Of a DNA stretch of 64,000 bases, positions 36,268-44,985 are shown piece by piece. Both the position numbers and the translations under genes were made by a program. Source of the DNA: CAVZXS01 sp963779325 (GTDB lineage Bacteria; Bacteroidota; Bacteroidia; Chitinophagales; Chitinophagaceae). The stretch spans positions 558,001 through 622,000 of the forward strand of contig CAVZXS010000011.1 in NCBI GenBank assembly GCA_963779325.1, given 5' to 3'. Within the stretch, counting starts at the first letter, position 1; every line of letters starts with the position of its first letter. Under the pieces are notes generated by a model, which saw only the letters and a list, made by a program, of their open reading frames with translations, searched no databases and was not told the DNA's origin.

Positions 36268-36507
36268 GTTAAAATCAATTTAATCCCCATCCCCGCCAAT
36301 TGGCGGAGGATTAAAAATCTTTATTGTAAGAATAGCTTTTGGGGTAAAGCTATTTTTATAATACGCTTCGCATACAATGATGTAACGAAAGGCACTCTTT
36401 AATTTTTAAGAACTGTCTAAGTCCCTTTAAGGGATTTAGGGGTTTTTAAAATACCGCACCCTCCGTCCTGTACTTCGGGTGCAGTAATTTTTTTGTTGGT
36501 GGTATTA
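36268..36507. repeat. 240-base palindromic spacer between atpE and atpF
   Basis: The spacer holds a CCGCCAATTGGCGG palindrome (near 36294-36307), an AATAGCTTT/AAAGCTATT hairpin (36331-36354), and near 36420-36440 a TCCCTTTAAGGGA palindrome. These hairpins lie in the message right after the c-subunit cistron. No coding frame is present. Confidence 0.65.
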
Positions 36508-36756
36508 TTATAATACCATCGCAAGGAAGCCAACAATGATTGCGAACAATGCAGCACCTTCTACAAGCGCCGCTGTAAGAATCATGTTTGCACGGATGTC
36601 GTTAGACGCTTCCGGCTGACGGGCAATTGCTTCTACAGCGCCTTTACCAATCTGACCGATACCGATGCCGGCACCGATAGCAGCAAGACCTGCACCAATT
36701 GCACCACCTGCATTTGCATTAGCAACCTCACTCAACAATACTGTAACTAAACTCAT
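36508..36756 (-). CDS. atpE: F1F0 ATP synthase subunit c
   Basis: This 82-residue proteolipid of the rotor ring starts at 36754-36756 (MSLVTVLLSEVANANAGGAI); 14 upstream in-frame codons are excluded. It has two membrane helices joined by the polar loop AIARQPEA (43-50). The ion-binding carboxylate is Glu66 (ALVEGAALF). The residue after it is Gly, not the Ser/Thr of sodium-type rings, so proton coupling is likely (inference). It lies 41 bases after atpB. Its message is followed by hairpins that may stabilise it. Confidence 0.96.
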   Translation of the reverse strand: MSLVTVLLSEVANANAGGAIGAGLAAIGAGIGIGQIGKGAVEAIARQPEASNDIRANMILTAALVEGAALFAIIVGFLAMVL

Positions 36757-36797
36757 ACTTCTTTGTTTATAATTGATTAATAAAAACAAGTTTTGCA

Positions 36798-37928
36798 CTA
36801 ATGCGCCGCGGCGGCATGTGCTTCATCATGATGCTCGCCTTCGAATGCCTGACCGATAAATACAGCCGTAAGCATAGTAAAAATAAAGGCTTGCAAAAAC
36901 GCCACTAAAACTTCAATCATGTATATGAAAACCGTAAATGCAACAGCCAGCGGAGATGCGCCCCAACCTGCCGCAGTATTTAATTGGCCGAATATGAATA
37001 TCAGTGAAATCAAACAGATAATAATAATGTGACCGGCCACCATATTGGCGAAAAGACGAATAATTAATGCAAAGGGCTTAATGAATACACTCAAAAACTC
37101 AACAGGTACCAAGATGAATTTAACACCCAACGGTACGCCCGGCGGATTGAAAATATGACCCCAGTAGTGTTTGTTGGTGCTGAACATAATAACCACGAAA
37201 GAAATAATGCCCAATACAACGGTAAAAGCAATATTACCCGTTACGTTGGCCGAGCCGGGTATTAAACCAAATATATTATTGATAAGAATAAAAAAGAAAA
37301 CAGTCAATAGGTAAGGCAAATATTTTTCGTACTTATGCCCGAGGTTTGGTTTGGCTACTTCATCTCTAACAAAAGTAATGACAGGTTCAAGCAAACTTTG
37401 CGAACCTTTTGGCGCAGAAGTAACGCCCACACCGCTTTTATATCTTTTCGCAATGCGAAGCATAATCCATACAAAGATGATAAGAGCCAGCAGCATTTGT
37501 ACCACATTACGGGTTAAAGACAAATCGTACACTTTTATAGAGGCGTCATATTTACCGTTTTCATCGACTCCGACAATATCCTCTTCATTGAATTTTTTAG
37601 GGTCTAAGCCCATTTTCTCAATAGAATGCTTGTTCAGGATAGCATACCCGTTATGCGGATGTTCGCCATGATGAAAGGCCGAAGACATGAAAGCCGTAAA
37701 ACCTTTTTGCGGGGAATATAATATAATCGGCAGCGGTATACTTACATTCAAAAAGTGAAATTCGTGGCCGTTCAGAACGTGACCGAAAATGACTTCGGCT
37801 GCATTAAATTTTTCTTTTCCTTCCTGTTTATCACCCTCGCCTCCGCCGGCAAATGCAGGCAGCGAAACAAACAATAAAAAAATGCTGAAAACCGCTACAG
37901 TAAAGGATTTGAAACGCTGTACCATCAT
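36798..37928 (-). CDS. atpB: F1F0 ATP synthase subunit a
   Basis: The 376-residue membrane stator subunit forms the proton half-channels. It has a signal-peptide-like start (MMVQRFKSFTVAVFSIF to FAGGG) and an N-terminal periplasmic extension (about 30-140, His-rich FHHGEHPHNG), as is common in Bacteroidota. Membrane helices follow with the essential Arg in ALIIRLFANMVAGH. A second ATG at 37923-37925 is an equally good start. It is the first gene of the operon, below a promoter-like TATCTTTG. Confidence 0.95.
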   Translation of the reverse strand: MMVQRFKSFTVAVFSIFLLFVSLPAFAGGGEGDKQEGKEKFNAAEVIFGHVLNGHEFHFLNVSIPLPIILYSPQKGFTAFMSSAFHHGEHPHNGYAILNKHSIEKMGLDPKKFNEEDIVGVDENGKYDASIKVYDLSLTRNVVQMLLALIIFVWIMLRIAKRYKSGVGVTSAPKGSQSLLEPVITFVRDEVAKPNLGHKYEKYLPYLLTVFFFILINNIFGLIPGSANVTGNIAFTVVLGIISFVVIMFSTNKHYWGHIFNPPGVPLGVKFILVPVEFLSVFIKPFALIIRLFANMVAGHIIIICLISLIFIFGQLNTAAGWGASPLAVAFTVFIYMIEVLVAFLQAFIFTMLTAVFIGQAFEGEHHDEAHAAAAH

Positions 37929-37948
37929 ACCTGTTCTGAAATTTGCGG

Positions 37949-37956
37949 CAAAGATA
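37949..37956 (-). promoter_or_regulatory. Candidate -7 element of the atp operon
   Basis: TATCTTTG on the minus strand fits TAnnTTTG and lies 20 bases before the atpB start. A T-rich stretch is at the -33 position but no exact TTTG. Confidence 0.45.
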
Positions 37957-38094
37957 AGGAGGCAGGGGTGAAAAACCGAAAAAAGAACTGTGGAAAAGAA
38001 TAATAATAATAAACATGAAAACGGATTACAAAAAATTGCGTCGATAATACCTATTAATGTTCACACATTATTTAATTTTTTAAAATAACTATTC

Positions 38095-38409
38095 ATGAAA
38101 AAAACTCTTTTGTTCTTCGCCGTCGCCATGTTGACTTTCGCATCCTGCACCAAAACCCAGCATTCAGACGATTCAAACTCAAGTTCGCAAAGAAGAGGAC
38201 GCGGCGCCGATGACCCTGTAGTTGCACCGCCTGCTAATTTACCCGCCGCAGTGTTAAGCGCCTTTAATACCCGCTACTCCAACGCGACAAGAGTAGAATG
38301 GCAACCCGAAGACAACAACACCTGGAAAGCAAAGTTCTTTGTAGGTACTGTTCGTTGGAAAGCATTCTTTAGAGCTGACGGTACTTTTATTTCCGCGAGT
38401 TTAGCTTAG
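38095..38409 (+). CDS. PepSY-like lipoprotein (104 aa)
   Basis: A lipoprotein signal peptide with lipobox LTFASC (acylated Cys at residue 18) is followed by a disordered linker (SDDSNSSSQRRGRGADDP). One PF11396-like PepSY_like domain ends the protein (LPAAVLSAFNTRYSNATRVE, then WKAFFRADGTFIS). It is a periplasmic or outer-membrane-anchored small protein; the family has no fixed biochemical role. It is divergent from the atp operon, with a strong terminator downstream, so it is monocistronic. Confidence 0.85.
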   Translation: MKKTLLFFAVAMLTFASCTKTQHSDDSNSSSQRRGRGADDPVVAPPANLPAAVLSAFNTRYSNATRVEWQPEDNNTWKAKFFVGTVRWKAFFRADGTFISASLA

Positions 38410-38535
38410 AAGCCATCTCAAAAGTCTTTTTAGCCGGAAAGACGATAAGTTTTATGTTCTTGTCTGTAAAGTCTTCACGTTTTTTCGGTTGCTATATCAA
38501 ATGATTTTTTGAGGTAACTTATAGTTTTTCCCAAA

Positions 38536-38580
38536 CAGCTATTCAATAAGATTTATATCCGTTGAATAGCTGATTTTTTA
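38536..38580 (+). terminator. Terminator of the PepSY-like lipoprotein gene
   Basis: An 11-bp perfect stem CAGCTATTCAA / TTGAATAGCTG (38536-38546 with 38562-38572) is followed by ATTTTTTA. It lies 126 bases past the stop with nothing coding between. Confidence 0.8.
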
Positions 38581-38593
38581 TGCAACAGCTTTC

Positions 38594-38721
38594 ATACCGA
38601 ATACAAACAGTACATAGTACAAAGCAGTTCTACGCAGGCATAATAGCATCTATAATTTCCACGTAGTCCCTGCCCGTCCGGTCAGGCGGGCTTTGGACTA
38701 CTTCGTAAATCAAGATGGTAT
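38594..38721. repeat. Dispersed structured repeat, copy 2 (pairs with 29644-29749)
   Basis: Same element as 29644-29749, but the inner hairpin GTAGTCC/GGACTAC carries an extra palindromic insert near 38668-38691 (CCTGCCCGTCCGGTCAGGCG and GG). Its right end reaches into the 3' end of the ABC exporter gene and supplies the last codons and the stop. Confidence 0.75.
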
Positions 38722-40465
38722 TACAAACTGCATTTCATGCAATTTGGCGTAGAAGCCCTGTTGTTCCAGCAGCTCTTCGTGGCTGCCCATTTCTTTTATC
38801 TCCCCTTTATCCAGTACTATAATTTTATTGGCTTTGCGTATAGTGGAGAGGCGGTGAGCAATTACGATAGACGTACGCCCCGCAATTAGTTTATCAATGG
38901 CTTTTTGAATAAGCATTTCACTTTCTGTATCAACGGATGAAGTTGCTTCATCCAAAATAAGAATGGAAGGATTGTATAAAAGGGCACGTATAAATGAAAG
39001 CAATTGCCGTTGTCCGAGGGAAAGCGTGGCGCCCCGCTCCATTACATTATAATCGTACCCGCCGGGCAATTGCATAATAAAATCGTGCATGTCGATCATT
39101 TTTGCGGCTTCTATTACTTTTTCTTTGGCTATATCTTTATTACGCAGCGTTATATTATCCACGACCGAACCGGAAAACAAAAAAACATCCTGCAATACAA
39201 CGCCTATATTTTTTCTTAATGAATCCAATTCATAGTTCTCGATATTTACGCCGTCAATAATGATTTTTCCCTGTTCAATTTGGTATAACCTGTTCAGCAA
39301 ACTTACGATGGTAGACTTACCGCTGCCCGTATGCCCCACAATAGCGACAGTTTCCCCCGCATTTACCGTAAAGGAAATATTTTTCAATACCGGTTGACCG
39401 GGAGTATACCCGAATGAAACTCCGTCAAATTCAATTTTACCTTCGGTATGCGGACCGGCAACAAATGCATCTTTCGGCGCCGGCGGCATGGTATCTTTAT
39501 TATCCATTACTTTAAAAACTCTTTCCCCGGCTATCATACCCATTTGCAGTACATTAAATTTATCTGCTATAATTCGCAACGGGCGGAACAAGAGATTTAA
39601 ATAAAGCACAAACGACATGATTACACCGGCTTCTAATTTTTTTCCTGAACCGTACCACACTACCAGGCCAATGGATGTTGCTAAAATAATTTCTACAACG
39701 GGAAAAAAAACGGAATACGCAAATATGCCTTTGATATTGGCGTTACGGTGTTCCGCATTTATTTTTTTAAATTTTTCCTGCTCTCTTTCTTCAGCGGCAA
39801 ACGCCTGCACGATAGCCATACCCGTAATATGCTCCTGTACAAATGCATTTAAATGGGCTACCGCATTGCGAACCCTGATAAAAGATTTATTAACCGTTTC
39901 TTTAAAATAATACGTGGCTATTATTAAAAACGGGAAAGGTGCAAGACAGATCAATGTCAATCGCCAATCTACATAAAACATAAAACCAAGGATACAAATA
40001 ATAGAAAGCAAATCGGCGATGATGGGTATTAAGCCATCTGCAAAAACATCATTGATGGATTCAATATCATTAATGGTTCTTGTAGTCAACGTACCGATAG
40101 GCGTAGTATCAAACTGGCGGAGATTAAGTCCCAATATTTTTTTAAAAACTTTTACCCGCATATCTTTTACCACCGCCTGGCCCAGCCAAGCAGTAATAAA
40201 TGAAAAGAAAAAACGAATGACTGTTTCAACCAATAGTAAACCGATTTGGATAACGGTAATTGTTATTACCATATTCTATTGCCTTATCGACAACATACTT
40301 ATCAACGGTCAGTTTAATTAAATAGGGGCGAACGGGAGTAAGAAGAGCCAGCACGATGGCCAATGCCAGGGAGGTATAAAATTTATTTTTATACGGAGCG
40401 GCGTAACTAAAAATTCTTTTTAGTAATGCGAAGTCAAATATTTTTTTTACTGAAGTATCAGACAC
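38710..40465 (-). pseudogene. ABC exporter (MsbA/LmrA-type half transporter), frameshifted
   Basis: Two overlapping frames together make one ~590-residue half transporter. The N-terminal 79 codons (GTG start at 40465, MSDTSVKKIFDFALLKRIFS, first membrane helix) end at 40226. The remaining 520 codons (from 40272) hold helices 2-6 and the ATPase domain, with Walker A GHTGSGKST, Q-loop, signature LSLGQRQ, Walker B ILILDEATSS and the switch His in IAHRLS. In a normal homologue the joint would run from DKAIEYGN into ITVIQIGLLLVE, so a net +1 or -2 change lies near 40250-40275. It may be a true mutation, a sequencing error or, less likely, recoding. The stop codon lies in a dispersed repeat. Substrate unknown; lipid or drug export is typical. 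Confidence 0.85.
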
Positions 40466-40571
40466 GTAATATATTCCGCTTTACGGGTAAGGTGCAAATG
40501 TAGTAATAAGAACCGGCTGCGAATTACCAATTATCAATTAGCGGCATTCCAAATTGTCACTTTTGCCCCCG

Positions 40572-40591
40572 ACTCCGCCGATAGGCGGAGT
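40572..40591. repeat. Intergenic palindrome ACTCCGCC/GGCGGAGT
   Basis: A perfect 8-bp inverted repeat with a 4-base loop lies in the gap between the ABC exporter and the 740-residue protein. It resembles the palindromes in the atp spacers. Confidence 0.55.
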
Positions 40592-40678
40592 GTATCAATC
40601 TTTAAAATTAAATTTTTCTGCTCTTGATCAAACGATAACAAAATTGAATAGTCTGCGACAATTAAAAATGCATCTTTA

Positions 40679-42901
40679 TCAATTAGCAGCAATTGCCAGA
40701 CCTTCTTTTTCCATTGCGAGTTTGTAGGCTTTTATATAAATGGCTCCCAAATTTTTATAAGGCGGTATGTAGTCTTCAAAGCCCTCTACGTTCGCTCTTG
40801 CTTTAAGCTCTCTCCAAAAAGGTATCCAGTCAATGTTTTTACCGGTACGCAGTTTTTCCATTAATAAGTCAAAGAAGGGACGGTTGACAACTGTTTTTCC
40901 AATTTGCTTGGAAGCGATAATATGCGCATCGGGTGATATTTTATAAATATCGTGCAGCAAATGATAACCCCCACAGCTTCCCATAAAAACTATTTTGGAA
41001 GTAGACGCCATTTGCACTATGGTGGAATTGGCAAAATAACTGTGCCCGCGGTGGATGGTGACGGAAGGATTTAATTTATTCTTCTTTAAAAATTCGCCCA
41101 GTGCTTGCTGGGCTTTTTCATCCAACCCGCCTTCTTCAGGCAATGCACGGTTTGCATAAATAGAAACAGGCGTACCGCTGATTGACTTGATAGAAACCCA
41201 CTGATCATTACTTAAATCTTTTTTCCAAACAGCGGGGTTAAACATATTGAGGAAACCGTTGAAAATTCCCTGCCCGTCTTTATCGCCGTAAAAAAACACC
41301 TGCATTATAATACGACTGCTGTCATTTTGTAAATCTTTGTTGGTTAATCCATACACAGACGGTATTCCAAATTCGGCGGTCAGGTCAATTTTATTTATTG
41401 AATCGGCCGATAAAAAAAGTTTGTATAAAAGATTGTACGTTAAAACACCGCGGCGATTATTATCGTTAAGATTTCTGTCGTAATTCGCTTTCACCAATTT
41501 CAGCATTTCATTGGCCAATGGTTTGTTGGTCTCCATAATACTTGCATAAGAATCGGCCACATCCACTCCGTCCTCTTCGCTTACCGATCTTTCTAAATTA
41601 CCTACAAAGGCTTTCATTAATTTTTTTGCATCGCCCTCCGCAGGAAAGCCGGCCAAAAAATTACTTAACGTATTATACCCCGCGGCTACTTTTATAAATT
41701 TCCTGTATTTATCAAACAGCACACTCATTAATAATGAATCGGCCCGGTTATTAATTTTTTTCATCATCAAAGGGTATACTCCCTTTACATAACTGGAGGT
41801 ATACATAGTACCATCAGTAGATACAACTAAGTAATAGAGCTCCTCCGCGGTCAGCGAGTGAATTACCTTAAACCGTACATTCAAATCATCCAGGTCGTGT
41901 AATCCGTTTATTGTATTGATGAATACTTCGTCCGCTTTTTTCTCAATACGCTTGCTGATATCTTTAAATCCAAACGCGGTATCCTTATTCATGGCCCTTT
42001 GTACATAACCCGAATAAGTTTTTACCAACAGCTTGTAATTCTTTATAGAGTCATCTTTAGCGGCATCAATTTCAGCAAAGGTTATTTTGCCTTTTACCAA
42101 ATCATCTAAAAAAGGAAAATATTGCTGCCCGCTTTTACTGCCGGCCATTTTGGAAATGGTTTTTACCAACGGCTCGTCTATATTGCGTATCATATTCGCC
42201 AACCTGTTGCTGCCGCCGGCATAATCGTACAGCAGGTTAGGAAATTTATAGCCGGCTATTTTTATTAAACTATCAGCCAGCGGCAATTCAGGGTTTTCTC
42301 TTAGTGTCTTAAAAGTTTGATCGGGATTTTGCATGCAATATTTATACAACATTACCTGTTTGCTTTTTGTAAAACCGGTATTTAAATCCAGTGCGCCTGA
42401 TTTGTAAACGGCATTGGCAGCCTCGTAAGCTAATTCGGCGATAAGCGGTTCGACACTTAAATTTTTCTTATCTAAATTAATACCCCTTTCGTAAGAGCTG
42501 ATAACAGACGGTAAAAATGCTCCGTTCAACTTGCCGGTTCTCCAATCCCTGTAAAAGTTTTTCAACAGATTGGTAATACCTTTTACATAACGAACTCTTT
42601 TTTGGTGATTGAGTGAAGTATCTTTTTCAATACTGAATTGCAACCAATCTATTTTATTAACCAATGATCGGGTAACAAGAAAATTAATCTCTTCGTTGTT
42701 TGAAACCTTGAACAATCTATCTACCGAACCATCGCCTTCCAATACCGATTTTTGTTGCTTATCCAGTTCTTCGTGTATACCCTGCCGGCTTATGGGTACA
42801 GCATATTTGGGTACGGGTCCCGTGCTGTCCTGCTGCCCGGAACTACGCTGATAAAAGGCCATTAGCCCCGCAAAAACAATAAAAAGCTTAAAATATTTCA
42901 T
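40679..42901 (-). CDS. Secreted protein with possible clan-CD (CHAT/separase-like) domain (740 aa)
   Basis: The start at 42899-42901 (MKYFKLFIVFAGLMAFYQRS) gives a signal peptide; 15 upstream in-frame codons are excluded. Most of the protein is helical with no recognised domain. Near the C-terminus a short strand carries His617-Arg-Gly-His620 (VTIHRGHSY). It is followed by a hydrophobic strand ending GSCGGY with Cys643, then SPDAHIIASKQIGKT. This His-Gly ... Cys layout after a hydrophobic strand is that of caspase-like clan-CD peptidases, and the 26-residue His-Cys spacing equals that of separase. Enzymatic activity is inference. It has no gene partner close by and its function is otherwise unknown. 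Confidence 0.72.
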   Translation of the reverse strand: MKYFKLFIVFAGLMAFYQRSSGQQDSTGPVPKYAVPISRQGIHEELDKQQKSVLEGDGSVDRLFKVSNNEEINFLVTRSLVNKIDWLQFSIEKDTSLNHQKRVRYVKGITNLLKNFYRDWRTGKLNGAFLPSVISSYERGINLDKKNLSVEPLIAELAYEAANAVYKSGALDLNTGFTKSKQVMLYKYCMQNPDQTFKTLRENPELPLADSLIKIAGYKFPNLLYDYAGGSNRLANMIRNIDEPLVKTISKMAGSKSGQQYFPFLDDLVKGKITFAEIDAAKDDSIKNYKLLVKTYSGYVQRAMNKDTAFGFKDISKRIEKKADEVFINTINGLHDLDDLNVRFKVIHSLTAEELYYLVVSTDGTMYTSSYVKGVYPLMMKKINNRADSLLMSVLFDKYRKFIKVAAGYNTLSNFLAGFPAEGDAKKLMKAFVGNLERSVSEEDGVDVADSYASIMETNKPLANEMLKLVKANYDRNLNDNNRRGVLTYNLLYKLFLSADSINKIDLTAEFGIPSVYGLTNKDLQNDSSRIIMQVFFYGDKDGQGIFNGFLNMFNPAVWKKDLSNDQWVSIKSISGTPVSIYANRALPEEGGLDEKAQQALGEFLKKNKLNPSVTIHRGHSYFANSTIVQMASTSKIVFMGSCGGYHLLHDIYKISPDAHIIASKQIGKTVVNRPFFDLLMEKLRTGKNIDWIPFWRELKARANVEGFEDYIPPYKNLGAIYIKAYKLAMEKEGLAIAAN

Positions 42902-43107
42902 ACAATTATCAGGCAAATTTAATACGCATTTACCAAAAGCCCCCATTAATCCGGGTATTTAGATAAACAAGACGGCTCATTAGGCCCGAATAGCGACAAT
43001 ATGACTGTTAAAATTTTATACACAAACATAAAAACCCTGCATTATTAATTAATCATTAAGTCTGTGTTACGGGCTGTCTTAAAAAGTATAAGCACGGCAA
43101 TTTCATA

Positions 43108-43115
43108 TAAGTTTG
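43108..43115 (+). promoter_or_regulatory. Candidate -7 element of the two-component operon
   Basis: TAAGTTTG fits TAnnTTTG and ends 20 bases before the response-regulator ATG. No exact TTTG was found at -33. Confidence 0.4.
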
Positions 43116-43135
43116 TACCACAAAACCAAAAATAG

Positions 43136-43828
43136 ATGGAAACCAAGCTTGGTAAAGTATTGATAGCCGACGATGAACCCGATATTCTTGAGATTTTAAA
43201 TTACAATCTTTCCGGCGAAGGGTATGAAGTGGTGACGGCCAAAGATGGTGACGAAGCCATTGAAAAAGCAAAACTGACCAAACCCGACCTGATTGTACTG
43301 GATATGATGATGCCAAAGAAAAACGGGGTGGAGGTTTGCGGAATTTTGAGAGCCAAGCCGGATTTTAAACACACACTGATCATTTTTCTTACTGCCCTGA
43401 ACGACGAAGGAACACAAATAAAGGGACTGGAAACCGGCGCTGATGATTATATCAGTAAGCCCGTGAGTCCGAAAGTTTTTGTAAGCCGGGTAAATGCATT
43501 GTTCCGCCGGATAATCAAAACAGATTCGAAAATGATTACCATCAACGGCCTTATTATTGACCCCGAAAAGTTTATAATCAGTATTGACGGCAAGGAGGTA
43601 ATTCTTGCGAAAAAAGAATTTGAACTGTTATACCTGCTGGCTTCAAAACCAAGCCGTGTTTTTTTGCGCAATGAAATAATGAGCCGTGTGTGGGGCAATG
43701 AAGTAATTGTAGGCGACCGAACCATTGATGTGCATATCCGAAAAATAAGACAAAAATTGGGCATTGACTGTATCACCACCGTTAAAGGCGTAGGTTACAA
43801 GTTTCAGTTGCAGGAGCAGATTTCGTAG
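43136..43828 (+). CDS. OmpR/PhoB-family response regulator (230 aa)
   Basis: The receiver domain has Asp12-Asp13, phosphoacceptor Asp56 (IVLDMMMPKKNG), Thr86 (FLTAL) and Lys108 (YISKPV). A linker leads to a winged-helix DNA-binding domain from about 130 (KKEFELLYLLASKPSRVFLR), whose recognition region is GDRTIDVHIRKIRQKLG. The layout is that of PhoB/PhoP. The kinase gene starts 66 bases downstream and should be co-transcribed. A link with phosphate or phosphonate control is suggested only by family name and by the phosphonate locus 2 kb away. Confidence 0.95.
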   Translation: METKLGKVLIADDEPDILEILNYNLSGEGYEVVTAKDGDEAIEKAKLTKPDLIVLDMMMPKKNGVEVCGILRAKPDFKHTLIIFLTALNDEGTQIKGLETGADDYISKPVSPKVFVSRVNALFRRIIKTDSKMITINGLIIDPEKFIISIDGKEVILAKKEFELLYLLASKPSRVFLRNEIMSRVWGNEVIVGDRTIDVHIRKIRQKLGIDCITTVKGVGYKFQLQEQIS

Positions 43829-43894
43829 CGGCAAATCATTTAATTTTGGCGTTCGGTTGATGCGAGTACCGAACTGCCAATAATGCTCTAAGCT

Positions 43895-44944
43895 ATGCTC
43901 TCTACCAAAAATCTTTCTCCCAAACAAATTTCTTCCGTCACCGCCATTGCCGTCGCAGTTGTCGGGGCCACTGTTAATTTTATTTTTTATCAAACCTGGT
44001 GGGTCCCCGTAGCTTCCTTTATCGTACTTTTTTTAATTACCTATTTCTTAATCAGCTTTTTTTTAGAAAGGTTTATTTACCGAAAAATAAAACTCATTTA
44101 TAAGTTTATTTATCAAACCAAGGCCGGTAAGCGGGAAGAATTTTATTATAAAGAAATTTTGCCCCAACGGGGTATTGATGATGTAAAAGAAGAAGTAGAA
44201 AAATGGGCCGAGCAAAAAAAAGAAGAAATTGAACTGCTGAAAAGCAATGAGCAGTACCGCAAAGAATTTTTACAAAACCTCAGTCACGAATTAAAGACAC
44301 CCATCTTCGCCATACAGGGTTATGTAGATACATTGATGAATGGTGCATTGACTAACCCCGATGTAAATAAAAAATTCCTTTCCAGTACTTCTAAAAATAT
44401 TGACCGCTTGGTAAACCTGGTAGATGACCTGGATGAAATAGCAAAATTGGAAAGCGGCCGGCAAATGTTAAGCAAAAAAAGTTTTATAATGCAGGAATTG
44501 ATTAAAGAAGTATTTGAATCGCTTGCCATAAAAGCCGGCAAAAAAGAAATAAAACAAACTATAAAAAAAGGCTGCGAAGCGCCTACCAATGTTTTTGCCG
44601 ATAAAGAGAAAATAAGGCAGGTTATTACCAATCTTATTGATAATGCAATAAAGTACGGCAAACAAAACGGCACTATTGAAGCGGGTATTTATAAATTGGA
44701 CGGCGAAAGAATATTAATAGAAATAAGTGATGACGGCTATGGCATTACCGAAGAACATTTACCAAGAATATTTGAACGTTTTTATCGCACCGATTTGGCA
44801 AGAAGCCGCAAAGAAGGCGGCAGCGGTTTAGGGCTTGCCATTTGCAAACATATTATAGAAGCCCACGGACAAACCATTCATGTACGCAGCAAAGAAGATG
44901 TGGGTACAACATTCGGATTTACTTTGGCAGGCAAAAAAGATTGA
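43895..44944 (+). CDS. Membrane sensor histidine kinase, PhoR-like (349 aa)
   Basis: Two adjacent membrane helices (about 14-33 and 38-57) leave almost no periplasmic loop. A charged linker follows, then a HisKA domain with His131 (LQNLSHELKTPIFAIQGYVD) and a HATPase_c domain with N-box (NLIDNAIKYG), G1 (DDGYGI), F-box (FERFYRTD) and G2 (GSGLGLAICKHI). It partners the response regulator just upstream. The lack of an extracytoplasmic domain suggests it senses through the membrane or another protein, as PhoR does via PstB/PhoU. Confidence 0.94.
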   Translation: MLSTKNLSPKQISSVTAIAVAVVGATVNFIFYQTWWVPVASFIVLFLITYFLISFFLERFIYRKIKLIYKFIYQTKAGKREEFYYKEILPQRGIDDVKEEVEKWAEQKKEEIELLKSNEQYRKEFLQNLSHELKTPIFAIQGYVDTLMNGALTNPDVNKKFLSSTSKNIDRLVNLVDDLDEIAKLESGRQMLSKKSFIMQELIKEVFESLAIKAGKKEIKQTIKKGCEAPTNVFADKEKIRQVITNLIDNAIKYGKQNGTIEAGIYKLDGERILIEISDDGYGITEEHLPRIFERFYRTDLARSRKEGGSGLGLAICKHIIEAHGQTIHVRSKEDVGTTFGFTLAGKKD

Positions 44945-44985
44945 TGTATCCATTGGTAATTTGCAATCGACAATAAGCATTGCTG

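Noticed and set aside
43136..44944. Naming the two-component pair phoB/phoR
   Set aside because: The families match, but many OmpR-type pairs look alike and no Pst/PhoU genes are nearby, so gene symbols were not assigned.
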